DNA of 7,296 nt from positions 1-7,296 of the forward strand of contig JACVXW010000046.1 in assembly GCA_015661135.1 (NCBI GenBank). The letters run 5' to 3'. Source of the DNA: Chloroflexota bacterium. Lineage in GTDB: Bacteria; Chloroflexota; Limnocylindria; Limnocylindrales; CSP1-4. Below the pieces are notes generated by a model. That model ran no database searches, was not told the DNA's origin, and worked only from the letters and a program-made list of their open reading frames with translations. Made by a program: the position numbers and the translations under genes. This document shows positions 1 to 6,215 of this stretch, piece after piece. Within the stretch, counting starts at the first letter, position 1. Every line of letters begins with the position of its first letter.

Positions 1-1414
1 CGTACAGGCCCAGCACGGCGACCCCGGTCGTCGGGCCAACAATGTCGTCACCCTGGGCCGCGGTCCCGGCGGCCACGCCGAGGGCCATCAGGAAGGTCAT
101 GATCGCCACCGCGGCGAGCACCGATGCCCCGCTCCGGAGCGCCCACGCCAGCCGTCCAACCGGCGCGGAGAGCAGCACCTCCAGCCGGCGCTCGCCCTCG
201 TCCGAGGCCCACCCCCCGACGAACGTCGCCGCCGCCAGCCCGAACATGATGATTCCCTGCCCGAAGAACGAGAGCTGCAGGAACCCGGCGGTGGACAGGA
301 TGTTGGCATCGGGGAAGATCCGCCGAATCATTTCGGCGATCTGCGGGATCTTGCCGATCTGGGCGACGAACTCGTCCGCCGATGTGGCGATCAGGATCCC
401 GTACAGGCCCAGGCCAAAGCCCCAGGCAAGGGACGCCGGGAGACGCTCGCCGACGCCGCGCAGGAAGACCCCTCGAATCCAGAGCCGGATTGCGGGGATC
501 CTGAAGCGTCCGCCGCCGGGGGCAAGGAGATCCCGCCGCTCGAACGCCGCCACCCCGGCCACGAACAGCGCCACGACCACGCCCGCGAGTACCCCGACGG
601 ACGGCCAGTCCCACTGGCCGCCGAGCGGCCGGTGATCGGCGGTGAAGTGCAGGTATGACAGCGGCCGGAGGATCTCAAAGGCCGGCACGATGTCCGAGTA
701 GGCCGAGACCACGAAGCTCAGGAACAGGACAACCGCGCCGACCCCGAGCGCGCCGCCGCGGCCGAGGATGGGAGCAACCGCGAAGGCGACGGCGCCGGGC
801 AAGAGGATCGTGACGAGCAGCCAGGCTCCCGAGCCGGCCGCGGCGCCGAGCGACACGGAGTCTCCGGGCAGTGCGGCCAGCGCGTTGACGCTTGCGTAGA
901 GGATCGCCTCGAGCACCACGACGGTCAGCAGCACGGACGAGACGAAGGCCAGGACCTTCTGGGCCGCGAGCCGTCGCCGCGCCACAGGCGTCGCGGCCAC
1001 GAAGTCCAGGCTGCCCCGTGCCAGCTCACCGGCGAGCGTCCCCGAGAACGCCACCAATGACCAGATGCCGAGCATGACCGGGATGAAGTTGAGGATCCGC
1101 CAGGACACGAAGCCGCCCAGGGTGTCAATCCGGACGGGCTCCCCGAGCATCCCCTGGAACACTGCCGGAAGGGCGGTCAGCTGACGAGCGAAGATCAGTC
1201 GGGATTCGATCGTTGCGAACTGGCTGACCACCTGGCCCGCGGTCGCGGCAACGAGCAGACCGAAGACTGCGGCCAGGACCAGGGCCGTCCTCCGGCTGTC
1301 GCGGAACGCCTTGCCGTAGACCGAGCCGAGGCCCAGGAGCCGTGCCGCGCGCGTGGGCGGCCGCAGGACTGAGGTCGCCGCCCCGGCGCCTCCGAGTTGC
1401 GCTTCCGTGGTCAT
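1..1414 (-). CDS. ABC-2 type exporter permease, two-lobed, C-terminus cut by window edge
   Basis: This is the membrane subunit of an ABC exporter and partner of the ATPase encoded just upstream. The frame starts at ATG 1414 and stays open to base 1, giving 471 residues with no stop, so the gene continues outside the window. Hydrophobic segments lie near residues 43-62, 108-128, 153-180, 196-217, 221-239, 272-291, 327-344, 385-402 and 427-450. Two copies of the ABC-2 cytoplasmic coupling motif are visible, one around residues 130-146 (Leu136, Asp137, Thr142-Pro143, Arg146) and one around 405-421 (Leu411, Glu412, Ala417-Pro418, Arg421). They are 275 residues apart, so the protein is an internal duplication of a six-helix permease, as in the fused permeases of high-GC bacteria that I remember as TnrB3-like and about 530 residues long. 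The start overlaps the ATPase stop as ATGA (1414-1411), which indicates translational coupling. The substrate cannot be read from the sequence; drug, antibiotic or lipid export are family possibilities. Confidence 0.85.
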   Translation of the reverse strand, partial: MTTEAQLGGAGAATSVLRPPTRAARLLGLGSVYGKAFRDSRRTALVLAAVFGLLVAATAGQVVSQFATIESRLIFARQLTALPAVFQGMLGEPVRIDTLGGFVSWRILNFIPVMLGIWSLVAFSGTLAGELARGSLDFVAATPVARRRLAAQKVLAFVSSVLLTVVVLEAILYASVNALAALPGDSVSLGAAAGSGAWLLVTILLPGAVAFAVAPILGRGGALGVGAVVLFLSFVVSAYSDIVPAFEILRPLSYLHFTADHRPLGGQWDWPSVGVLAGVVVALFVAGVAAFERRDLLAPGGGRFRIPAIRLWIRGVFLRGVGERLPASLAWGFGLGLYGILIATSADEFVAQIGKIPQIAEMIRRIFPDANILSTAGFLQLSFFGQGIIMFGLAAATFVGGWASDEGERRLEVLLSAPVGRLAWALRSGASVLAAVAIMTFLMALGVAAGTAAQGDDIVGPTTGVAVLGLY

Positions 1415-2316
1415 CGAATCGGCTGTCCGGCGGCCGTGCCGTACTCTGCCAGGAAGACCTCCTCGAGCGATGGCTCGCGGCTCACGAAGTCCACGAGATG
1501 CCCCTGCGCCGCGAGGCGGACCACGGGGGCAATCGGACCGGACACGAGCATCCGGAGCGACCGACCCTCCACGACGAGATTGCTCACGCCGGCGACCGCG
1601 GCATATGGCGCAGGGTCCACGGGCTCGGCAAAGCGGAGCTCCACCTCGTGGGCCGCCAGCTCGCGGAGCGCGTCGACGGTGTCCAGCCGGACGATCCTGC
1701 CGTCGCGGATGATGGCGACGCGGTCACAGGTCCGCTCGACCTCGCTGATGATGTGGGACGAGAGGAAGATCGTCCGGCCCGCGGCCTTCGCCTCGAACAG
1801 CAGCTCGTTGAAGACCTGCTGGACCAGCGGATCCAGACCCGCCGTGGGCTCGTCCAGGATCAGCAGCTCGGGCTTGTGCTGGAGCGCACAGATCAGGCCG
1901 ACCTTCTGCTTGTTGCCCTTGGAGTACTCGCGGAACCGGCGGCTCGGGTCCAGGCCGAGACGCTCCACGAGCTCGGCGACATACGCCCGGTCCACGCCGC
2001 CGCGCAGGTTCGAGAAGTACTCGATCGTCTCCGTGCCCGTCAGGCGGTCGTACAGGCTGAACTCACCGGGCAGGTAGCCAATCCGCCGATGGATCGCCAC
2101 CGGGTCCGCGGTCGTCTCGATCCCGAAGACGGATGCTCGCCCTGAACTCGGGCGGATCAGGTCAAGGAGGATCCGGATCGTCGTCGTCTTGCCGGCCCCG
2201 TTGGGTCCCAGGAAGCCGAAAATCTCGCCTGCCTGGACATCAAGGTCCACCTCGACGATGCCCCGGTGAACCCCGTAGGACTTGGTCAGCGATTCGGTCT
2301 GGATGATCGAAGTCAT
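1411..2316 (-). CDS. ABC transporter ATP-binding protein (DrrA/CcmA-like ABC-2 exporter ATPase)
   Basis: This 301-residue cytoplasmic ATPase powers the adjacent ABC-2 permease. Visible motifs, in order, are: Walker A GPNGAGKT at 37-44; a Q-loop region reading YLPGE at 81-85, with no glutamine; a signature YSKGNKQKVG at 131-140 in place of LSGGQ; Walker B LLILDE at 151-156 with catalytic Glu156; a D-loop AGLD at 159-162; and the switch histidine His188 in LSSH. The tail holds a PSLEEVF motif near 278-284, typical of the C-terminal extension of drug-export ATPases of this subfamily. The length is normal (about 300). ATG 2316 is preceded by a purine-rich Shine-Dalgarno AGGGGG (2326-2321) four bases away. 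The gene lies 61 bp after the short ALDH and overlaps the permease by 4 bp. The YLPGE and SKGNKQ variants are usual in this exporter subfamily as far as I recall, so they do not imply an inactive enzyme. Confidence 0.93.
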   Translation of the reverse strand: MTSIIQTESLTKSYGVHRGIVEVDLDVQAGEIFGFLGPNGAGKTTTIRILLDLIRPSSGRASVFGIETTADPVAIHRRIGYLPGEFSLYDRLTGTETIEYFSNLRGGVDRAYVAELVERLGLDPSRRFREYSKGNKQKVGLICALQHKPELLILDEPTAGLDPLVQQVFNELLFEAKAAGRTIFLSSHIISEVERTCDRVAIIRDGRIVRLDTVDALRELAAHEVELRFAEPVDPAPYAAVAGVSNLVVEGRSLRMLVSGPIAPVVRLAAQGHLVDFVSREPSLEEVFLAEYGTAAGQPIR

Positions 2317-2377
2317 GCGGCCCCCTGCCCTGTTCCCCGGTTGCGCCGGTCCGCTGCTCTCGTCACGACGGGTCCGG
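2317..2377 (-). promoter_or_regulatory. Spacer before the ABC operon, with ribosome binding site
   Basis: This 61-bp gap separates the stop of the short ALDH from the ATPase ATG. Its only clear signal on the minus strand is AGGGGG at 2326-2321, a Shine-Dalgarno for the ATPase. I see no T-tract terminator; the one small hairpin (CCGG around a 5-base loop, near 2338-2350) is too weak to call. No recognisable -35/-10 pair is present. The ABC genes may therefore be read through from the ALDH pair, but a non-canonical promoter cannot be excluded. Confidence 0.5.
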
Positions 2378-3286
2378 TCAGACGCCGATCGGGTGCCAGA
2401 CGGTCTTCATCTCGAGATACGCGGCGATCCACTCGGGTCGCTCCGCGGCGCGGTCATCCAGCCAGTCGAACCTGGCGTCTGTCACGCCGGCCGGCCGGCG
2501 GACGATGCGCTTGACGTTGTCCGTGGCTGCCAGCTCGATGTCCCGACGGGCGGCGTCGGCCACGCCCCAGACGTCGATCGCGTCCACATCCCCATGGGCG
2601 GCCAGCACCGGCGCGAGCTCCGCCTTGCGGCCGGTGATGACGTTGACGACGCCACCGGGCACGTCCGAGGTCGCAAGGACCTCGGTGAGCGTGATCGCGG
2701 GCAACGGGCGAGTCTCCGACGTCAGGACCACGACGGCGTTGCCCGTGACGAGCGGCGGCGCAAGGCGCGACACGAGGCCCAGCAGGGACGAGGTCTCCGG
2801 CGCCACGATCCCGACGACGCCGGTGGGTTCCGGGATCGTGAAGTTGAAGTAGTCCGCGGCGACCGGGTTGGACGAGCCGAGGACCTGGGCGATCTTGTCC
2901 GCCCAGCCGGCGTACCAGACCCAGCGGTCGATCGCCCGGTCCACGACGGCTCGCGCCCGGTCGGCTCGCAACCCCTCCGCCTGCGCGACCTCGGCGACGA
3001 ACTGGTCCCGCCGGCCCTCCATGAGCTCGGCGACGCGATACAGGACCTGGCCGCGGTTCATCGCCGTGCGATCGGCCCAGCCGGGGCAGGCCGCGCGCGC
3101 GGCGCGGACGGCGTCGCGGAGGTCCTTGCGGGAGCCGCGGCAGGCGTTCGCAACCGGCGTCCCGTCCGCGGCGCTCACCAGGTAGGAGCGCCCACTCTCG
3201 GTCCTCGGGAAGGCACCCCCGATGTAGAGCTTGTACGTCTTGCGGACCTCGATCCGGGGCGACGCGGCAGGTCCGTGAGACGCCAC
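2378..3286 (-). CDS. Aldehyde dehydrogenase family protein lacking the catalytic domain
   Basis: This 302-residue protein covers only the NAD-binding half of the ALDH fold. It aligns with its full-length neighbour from the YKLYIGG strand (residues 18-24) through RWVWYAGWADKI (121-132), the PEPTGVVGIVAP segment (152-163), the TGNAVVV strand (181-187) and VPGGVVNV (209-216). The invariant Asn of the PWNFP motif is replaced (APETS, 162-166), the KPA lysine is lost (VLTSE), and the GSTxxG nucleotide loop is absent. The chain ends before the catalytic Glu and Cys would occur, so no dehydrogenase activity is expected. The tail is a conserved-looking TVWHP motif (295-299). From memory, actinobacterial deoC clusters carry a very similar short protein beside the full-length ALDH, so this is a real family and not a decayed gene. 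A role as structural or regulatory partner of the ALDH is inference. The start is GTG 3286, immediately after the TAG of the ALDH and served by a Shine-Dalgarno inside that gene. Confidence 0.88.
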   Translation of the reverse strand: MASHGPAASPRIEVRKTYKLYIGGAFPRTESGRSYLVSAADGTPVANACRGSRKDLRDAVRAARAACPGWADRTAMNRGQVLYRVAELMEGRRDQFVAEVAQAEGLRADRARAVVDRAIDRWVWYAGWADKIAQVLGSSNPVAADYFNFTIPEPTGVVGIVAPETSSLLGLVSRLAPPLVTGNAVVVLTSETRPLPAITLTEVLATSDVPGGVVNVITGRKAELAPVLAAHGDVDAIDVWGVADAARRDIELAATDNVKRIVRRPAGVTDARFDWLDDRAAERPEWIAAYLEMKTVWHPIGV

Positions 3287-4819
3287 CTAGCGGTCCTCCA
3301 GGCGAACATAAGCATGGAGGCCGTGCATGCCGCCCTCGCGGCCGAAGCCGGATTCCTTGTAGCCGCCGAACGGCGAGGTTGGGTCGAAGCGATTGAAGGT
3401 GTTGGCCCAGACGACGCCGGCCTTGAGCCGTCGGACCATGGACAGGATCCGGCTGCCCTTCTCCGTCCAGACCCCGGCCGACAGGCCGTAGGGCGTGTTG
3501 TTCGCCTTCTCGATCGCCTCGTCCGGTGTCCGGAAGGTGAGCACGGACAGGACCGGCCCGAAGATCTCCTCCTTCGCGATCCGGTGGCTCTGGGCGACGT
3601 TCGTGAAGAGCGTCGGGCGGAAGAAGTAGCCGCGCTCGGGGAGATCGCAGGCGGGCTGGTAGAGGTCCGCGCCCTCGGCGACACCTGCTGCCACCAGCTC
3701 CGTGATCTTCTCCAGCTGCTGGCGGCTGTTGATTGCGCCGACATCGGTGTTCTTGTCCAGCGGGTCGCCAACGCGGATCGTGGACAGGCGGTCCTTGAGC
3801 TTCTCGACGAGGGGCTCGACGATCGATTCCTGCGCCAGCAGGCGCGAGCCGGCGCAGCAGACCTCGCCCTGGTTGAAGTAGATGCCGTTGACGATGCCTT
3901 CGACCGCCTGGTCCAGCGCGGCGTCCTCGAAGACGATGTTGGCGGCCTTGCCGCCAAGCTCCAGGGTGATCGCCTTGTCAGTCCCGGCAACGGCCCGGTG
4001 GATGAGCTTGCCGACCCCCGTGGAGCCTGTGAACGCCACCTTCTGGACGTTTGGGCTCGAGACGAGGTGCATCCCTATCTCGGCGGGGCCGGGGACGATG
4101 TTCACGACCCCCGGCGGCAGGTCCGCCTGGCGGCAGACGTCGGCAAAGAGGAGGGCGGTGAGGGGCGTGGTGGACGCCGGCTTCAGGACGACGCAGTTCC
4201 CCGCGGCGAGCGCCGGGGCGATCTTCCAGGCAAGCATGAGGAGCGGGAAGTTCCACGGGATGACCTGGGCCGCCACGCCGAGCGGTCGCGCGACGCGGCC
4301 AGGGAACGCGTACTCGAGCTTGTCCGCCCAGCCTGCGTAGTACCAGAAGTGGGCCGCGGCAAGCGGGACGTCCACGTCCCGGCTCTCCTTGATCGGCTTG
4401 CCCGAGTCCATCGTCTCGAGGACGGCGAACTCGCGGCTCCGCTCCTGCATGATCCGGGCGATCCGGAAGAGGTACTTGGCGCGCTCGCGGCCGGGCAGCG
4501 CACCCCAGACCTTCTTCTGGGCGCGGCCCGCGGCGCGGATGGCGCGGTCCACGTCCGCCGGCGTGGCCCGGGCGACGTCCGCCAGCTTCTCCTCCGTCGC
4601 CGGGTTTACGGTCGCGAAGACGGCCTTGTCCGAGGACTGGATCTCGCGGCCGTCGATGAACAGCCCGTAGCGGTCCTTCACGGTCACGACGTCACGGGAC
4701 TCCGGCGCCGGCGCGTACTCCCAGGGAATCGCCTGCCCATCGCCAAGGCCCCAGCCCGCCGGGGCACGATCGCCCGACCAGGGGCGCAGCTTCGTCGTGT
4801 CGCTGGTCACGCTCGGCAT
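3287..4819 (-). CDS. NAD(P)-dependent aldehyde dehydrogenase, probably acetaldehyde-oxidising
   Basis: Full-length ALDH, 510 residues from ATG 4819. Catalytic landmarks in that numbering are: Asn190 of PWNFP, Lys213 of LKPA, the nucleotide loop FTGSTGVG (263-270), general base Glu287 of LELGGK, nucleophile Cys321 in GEVCCAG, and Glu418 of EEIFGPV. All essential residues are present. The body closely resembles, from memory, actinobacterial ALDHs that begin with an EYAPAPES segment; here that segment sits at residues 34-41, so there is an N-terminal extension of more than 30 residues. The start is uncertain. The frame stays open upstream to GTG 4894 (535 residues), and a strong GGAGGT (4876-4871) stands six bases before an in-frame CTG at 4864. 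I chose 4819 because it is the ATG nearest the conserved part, although it has no Shine-Dalgarno. Downstream it abuts the short ALDH. With deoC upstream, oxidation of DeoC-derived acetaldehyde to acetate is the likely role (inference). Confidence 0.92.
   Translation of the reverse strand: MPSVTSDTTKLRPWSGDRAPAGWGLGDGQAIPWEYAPAPESRDVVTVKDRYGLFIDGREIQSSDKAVFATVNPATEEKLADVARATPADVDRAIRAAGRAQKKVWGALPGRERAKYLFRIARIMQERSREFAVLETMDSGKPIKESRDVDVPLAAAHFWYYAGWADKLEYAFPGRVARPLGVAAQVIPWNFPLLMLAWKIAPALAAGNCVVLKPASTTPLTALLFADVCRQADLPPGVVNIVPGPAEIGMHLVSSPNVQKVAFTGSTGVGKLIHRAVAGTDKAITLELGGKAANIVFEDAALDQAVEGIVNGIYFNQGEVCCAGSRLLAQESIVEPLVEKLKDRLSTIRVGDPLDKNTDVGAINSRQQLEKITELVAAGVAEGADLYQPACDLPERGYFFRPTLFTNVAQSHRIAKEEIFGPVLSVLTFRTPDEAIEKANNTPYGLSAGVWTEKGSRILSMVRRLKAGVVWANTFNRFDPTSPFGGYKESGFGREGGMHGLHAYVRLEDR
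3294..3299 (-). promoter_or_regulatory. Shine-Dalgarno for the short ALDH, inside the ALDH 3' end
   Basis: The minus strand reads GGAGGA at 3299-3294, seven bases before GTG 3286 and within the last codons (Leu-Glu-Asp-Arg) of the full-length ALDH. Motif and spacing are near ideal. This fixes the GTG as the start and indicates that the two proteins are made separately by terminating and re-initiating ribosomes. Confidence 0.75.
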
Positions 4820-4918
4820 GATACCCGGGTTGACCGTCGCTTCCGTCGCGGGCCGTGGGATCAGGCGGGCACCTCCAGTATCACTCTCCCTCACTCATTG
4901 GTACCACTCCGGGTCCCC

Positions 4919-4941
4919 GGCTAGCGGAGCGATTCGCTACC
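4919..4941 (-). promoter_or_regulatory. Small hairpin in the ALDH leader
   Basis: On the minus strand GGTAGCG (4941-4935) pairs with CGCTAGCC (4926-4919) around an 8-base loop, with one bulged base. An overlapping 11-bp dyad, AGCGAATCGCT (4938-4928), could pair instead and could equally be a protein-binding operator. The element lies just upstream of GGAG (4910-4907). It may affect translation or be an operator; it may also be chance in GC-rich DNA. Confidence 0.3.
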
Positions 4942-4972
4942 TCGCCGCCGACGGCACCATGCCGCCCAGGCT

Positions 4973-5034
4973 CGGATTCGTGCGTAACCTCGCCTCGGAT
5001 GTGGACGCGGGCCGCTGCGCCCACGGATTCGTGC
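4973..5034. repeat. Pair of 11-bp direct repeats, cggattcgtgc
   Basis: The 11-mer cggattcgtgc occurs at 4973-4983 and again at 5024-5034, 51 bp apart start to start, in the spacer upstream of the ALDH. A 51-bp separation is close to five helical turns, which would place both copies on the same DNA face if they were regulator sites. Only two copies are seen and the match does not extend beyond 11 bases, so chance remains possible. Confidence 0.35.
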
Positions 5035-5185
5035 CCGTCAAGCTGCAATCCATGCCAGACCGGGCCCGACGCCCTGAACATGGCCTGAGCCGGCATCGCG
5101 ACGCAGGTTTTCGTGACTCCGGGGCACGGCCGCCTTTGACGGGCGACGTCGTTGGAGCGCCGTCCGTGCCGCGGCCCGGCTGGTC

Positions 5186-6121
5186 CTACGGCCGGAGCGT
5201 GGACCCGAGCGGGATGCCGTTGACGAGGTAGGTCCCGGTCGGGCCGCTGACCACGATGTCGAAGGTGCTCGCCCCGTCATAGGCGACGAGGTCCGCAGCG
5301 ACGACGCGTGACCCGTCCACCAGATCGCCGGCGCGGAGGTCGCCCAGCAGGCGCCCGTCGGCCAGAGGATGGCCCGATGAGGCGGTCACGGCCCGCCCGT
5401 CGGCGAGGACCAGATGGACGACCTGGTGGCCCGCCGGCGCCGGGGTGGATCCGAAGGCGATGATCGTCGCCGCGAGCTGCCGCCCGTCGAGGTCGAGCGT
5501 CCAGACCGCGTCGCCGATCCGCAGGGTCTCGACAGGGACGCCGCCGTCCGGCGTTTCGATCAGCGTTCCACGGGCGAGGCAGATCGGGCACATTGGCTCG
5601 CCGGCCGCGGCATGCTGTTCAACGGTAATGGCGCCAGTGGCGGTGATGGTGCCGCCGGTCCGCATGCCCTCGGCCACGCCGGCTCTCGGCTGAGCCAGGT
5701 AGTCGAACCGCCACGTGTCGTTGCCGATCGGGTCGAGGGCGACCGCATTGAGGACCTTCCACGCCTGGTAGACGGCGAGCCTCTGCGCGTCGGTGAAGTC
5801 GCCCGCCGGATCGATGCCGAGTTTCGCCGTGATGGCCTTGAACGCGTCGGCGTCTGCCGTCAGCTCGGCCCAGCGTTCGCGTGCGGATTCGATCTCGTCC
5901 TGCCGCTGGATTGGGTAGAAGTCCGGATCGCAGTACCAGAGCGGGCCGTAGGCATCGATGATCGCGAGCTTCAGTTGGGGGAGGGTAAGGGCCGGGCCGG
6001 GCGTGGGCTTGGGAGTCGGCGAGGGCCCGGGCGTGGGTGCCATGTTCGTGCCGCCGGTGCAGGCGGTGGCCACGAGGAGGGCGACGAGGCCGGCGAGGAA
6101 GATCGGGCGGCGGTTCTTCAT
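5186..6121 (-). CDS. Secreted lipoprotein with C-terminal Hint (hedgehog/intein) domain
   Basis: 311 residues from ATG 6121. Residues 1-20 form a lipoprotein signal peptide (Lys-Asn-Arg-Arg, then a hydrophobic core) ending in a VATA-Cys lipobox with Cys21. A Pro/Thr/Gly linker follows (about 29-43), then an unassigned domain (about 44-175) containing LWYCDPDFYP (61-70) and aromatic or charged helices. The C-terminal part (178-311) looks like a Hint module: CPIC then LARGTLIETPDG (182-193), VETLRIGD (197-204), an intein block-B-like TASSGHP with His251, and a closing TYLVNGIPLGSTL (297-309). Cys181 sits where the self-cleaving nucleophile is expected. The terminal His-Asn of splicing inteins is not present (Val300-Asn301-Gly302), so splicing is unlikely; N-terminal autocleavage is possible, but its activity is unknown. 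An upstream GTG (6175) would add 18 residues before the signal peptide and is disfavoured. No Shine-Dalgarno is seen. I recall similar Hint lipoproteins in Chloroflexota. Its link to the deoC cluster is unknown. Confidence 0.85.
   Translation of the reverse strand: MKNRRPIFLAGLVALLVATACTGGTNMAPTPGPSPTPKPTPGPALTLPQLKLAIIDAYGPLWYCDPDFYPIQRQDEIESARERWAELTADADAFKAITAKLGIDPAGDFTDAQRLAVYQAWKVLNAVALDPIGNDTWRFDYLAQPRAGVAEGMRTGGTITATGAITVEQHAAAGEPMCPICLARGTLIETPDGGVPVETLRIGDAVWTLDLDGRQLAATIIAFGSTPAPAGHQVVHLVLADGRAVTASSGHPLADGRLLGDLRAGDLVDGSRVVAADLVAYDGASTFDIVVSGPTGTYLVNGIPLGSTLRP
5997..6037 (-). repeat. Low-complexity Pro-Thr-Gly linker DNA
   Basis: The 11-mer ccgggcgtggg occurs at 5997-6007 and 6027-6037, and the stretch encodes the PTPGP-type linker after the lipidated cysteine of the Hint lipoprotein. 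Repetition here follows from the amino-acid bias of a flexible surface tether, and it is a likely place for length variation between strains. Confidence 0.5.
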
Positions 6122-6134
6122 GGCCGCGTGACGC

Positions 6135-6187
6135 ACCCGCGGCGCCGCGGGTTCCGGGCCGGTGCCCCGTGGCACCGCCTCGGTGCC
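6135..6187. promoter_or_regulatory. Palindrome plus competing hairpins between deoC and the lipoprotein
   Basis: acccgcggcgccgcgggt at 6135-6152 is a perfect 18-bp palindrome without a central spacer. Next to it, ggtgcc (6161-6166) pairs perfectly with ggcacc (6171-6176) around a 4-base loop, and the same ggcacc can instead pair with a second ggtgcc (6182-6187) around a 5-base loop. The two hairpins are mutually exclusive. The element lies 14 bases upstream of the lipoprotein ATG and 29 bases past the deoC stop. There is no T-tract, so it is not a standard intrinsic terminator. It could be an operator, a transcript-stabilising 3' end for deoC, or GC-rich coincidence. Confidence 0.45.
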
Positions 6188-6215
6188 GACCGCTGGCCGC
6201 CGGTCTGGGATCCGG

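Larger units (their letters stand above)
4820..5185. other. Spacer between Hint lipoprotein and ALDH; no convincing gene
   Basis: This stretch is about 366 bp if the ALDH starts at 4819, or 291 bp if at 4894. I find no tRNA, no T-tract terminator and no good promoter. One TTGACG (minus strand, 5041-5036) resembles a -35 box, but the hexamer 17 bases downstream is GCAGCG, which is not a -10. The stretch holds a small hairpin (4919-4941), a five-codon minicistron (ATG 4898 to TGA 4881) with a GGAG eight bases upstream, and two copies of an 11-bp repeat. Several frames are open across it on both strands (for example minus 5096-4881 and plus 4797-5231), but their translations are Arg/Pro/Gly-rich with no recognisable motif. 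Confidence 0.5.

Noticed and set aside
1342..2145. Plus-strand open frame of 267 codons opposite the ABC ATPase
   Set aside because: Antisense shadow of a gene with complete Walker A, Walker B and H-loop motifs.
2282..4924. An 880-codon open frame on the plus strand
   Set aside because: It runs antisense to the ATPase, the short ALDH and the ALDH, with its first codon positions opposite their wobble bases. Its stops would need the sense codons TTA, CTA or TCA, which GC-rich wobble use avoids, so openness is expected. The translation is Arg/Gly/Asp-rich with no motif, while the opposite strand encodes clear enzymes.
4973..5034. Possible tRNA T-arm (the ggattcg words)
   Set aside because: The words do not fit the TTCRA T-loop on either strand, and there is no matching acceptor stem or anticodon arm.
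4881..5096. 71-codon minus-strand frame in the spacer before the ALDH
   Set aside because: It has no recognisable motif and no Shine-Dalgarno at its first ATG. Frames on both strands are open across this spacer because of GC content, so openness carries no weight.
5100..5130. Hairpin with a nearby run of four T as a terminator
   Set aside because: The stem is only 4 bp around a 9-base loop, and the T run lies on the wrong side for either transcription direction.
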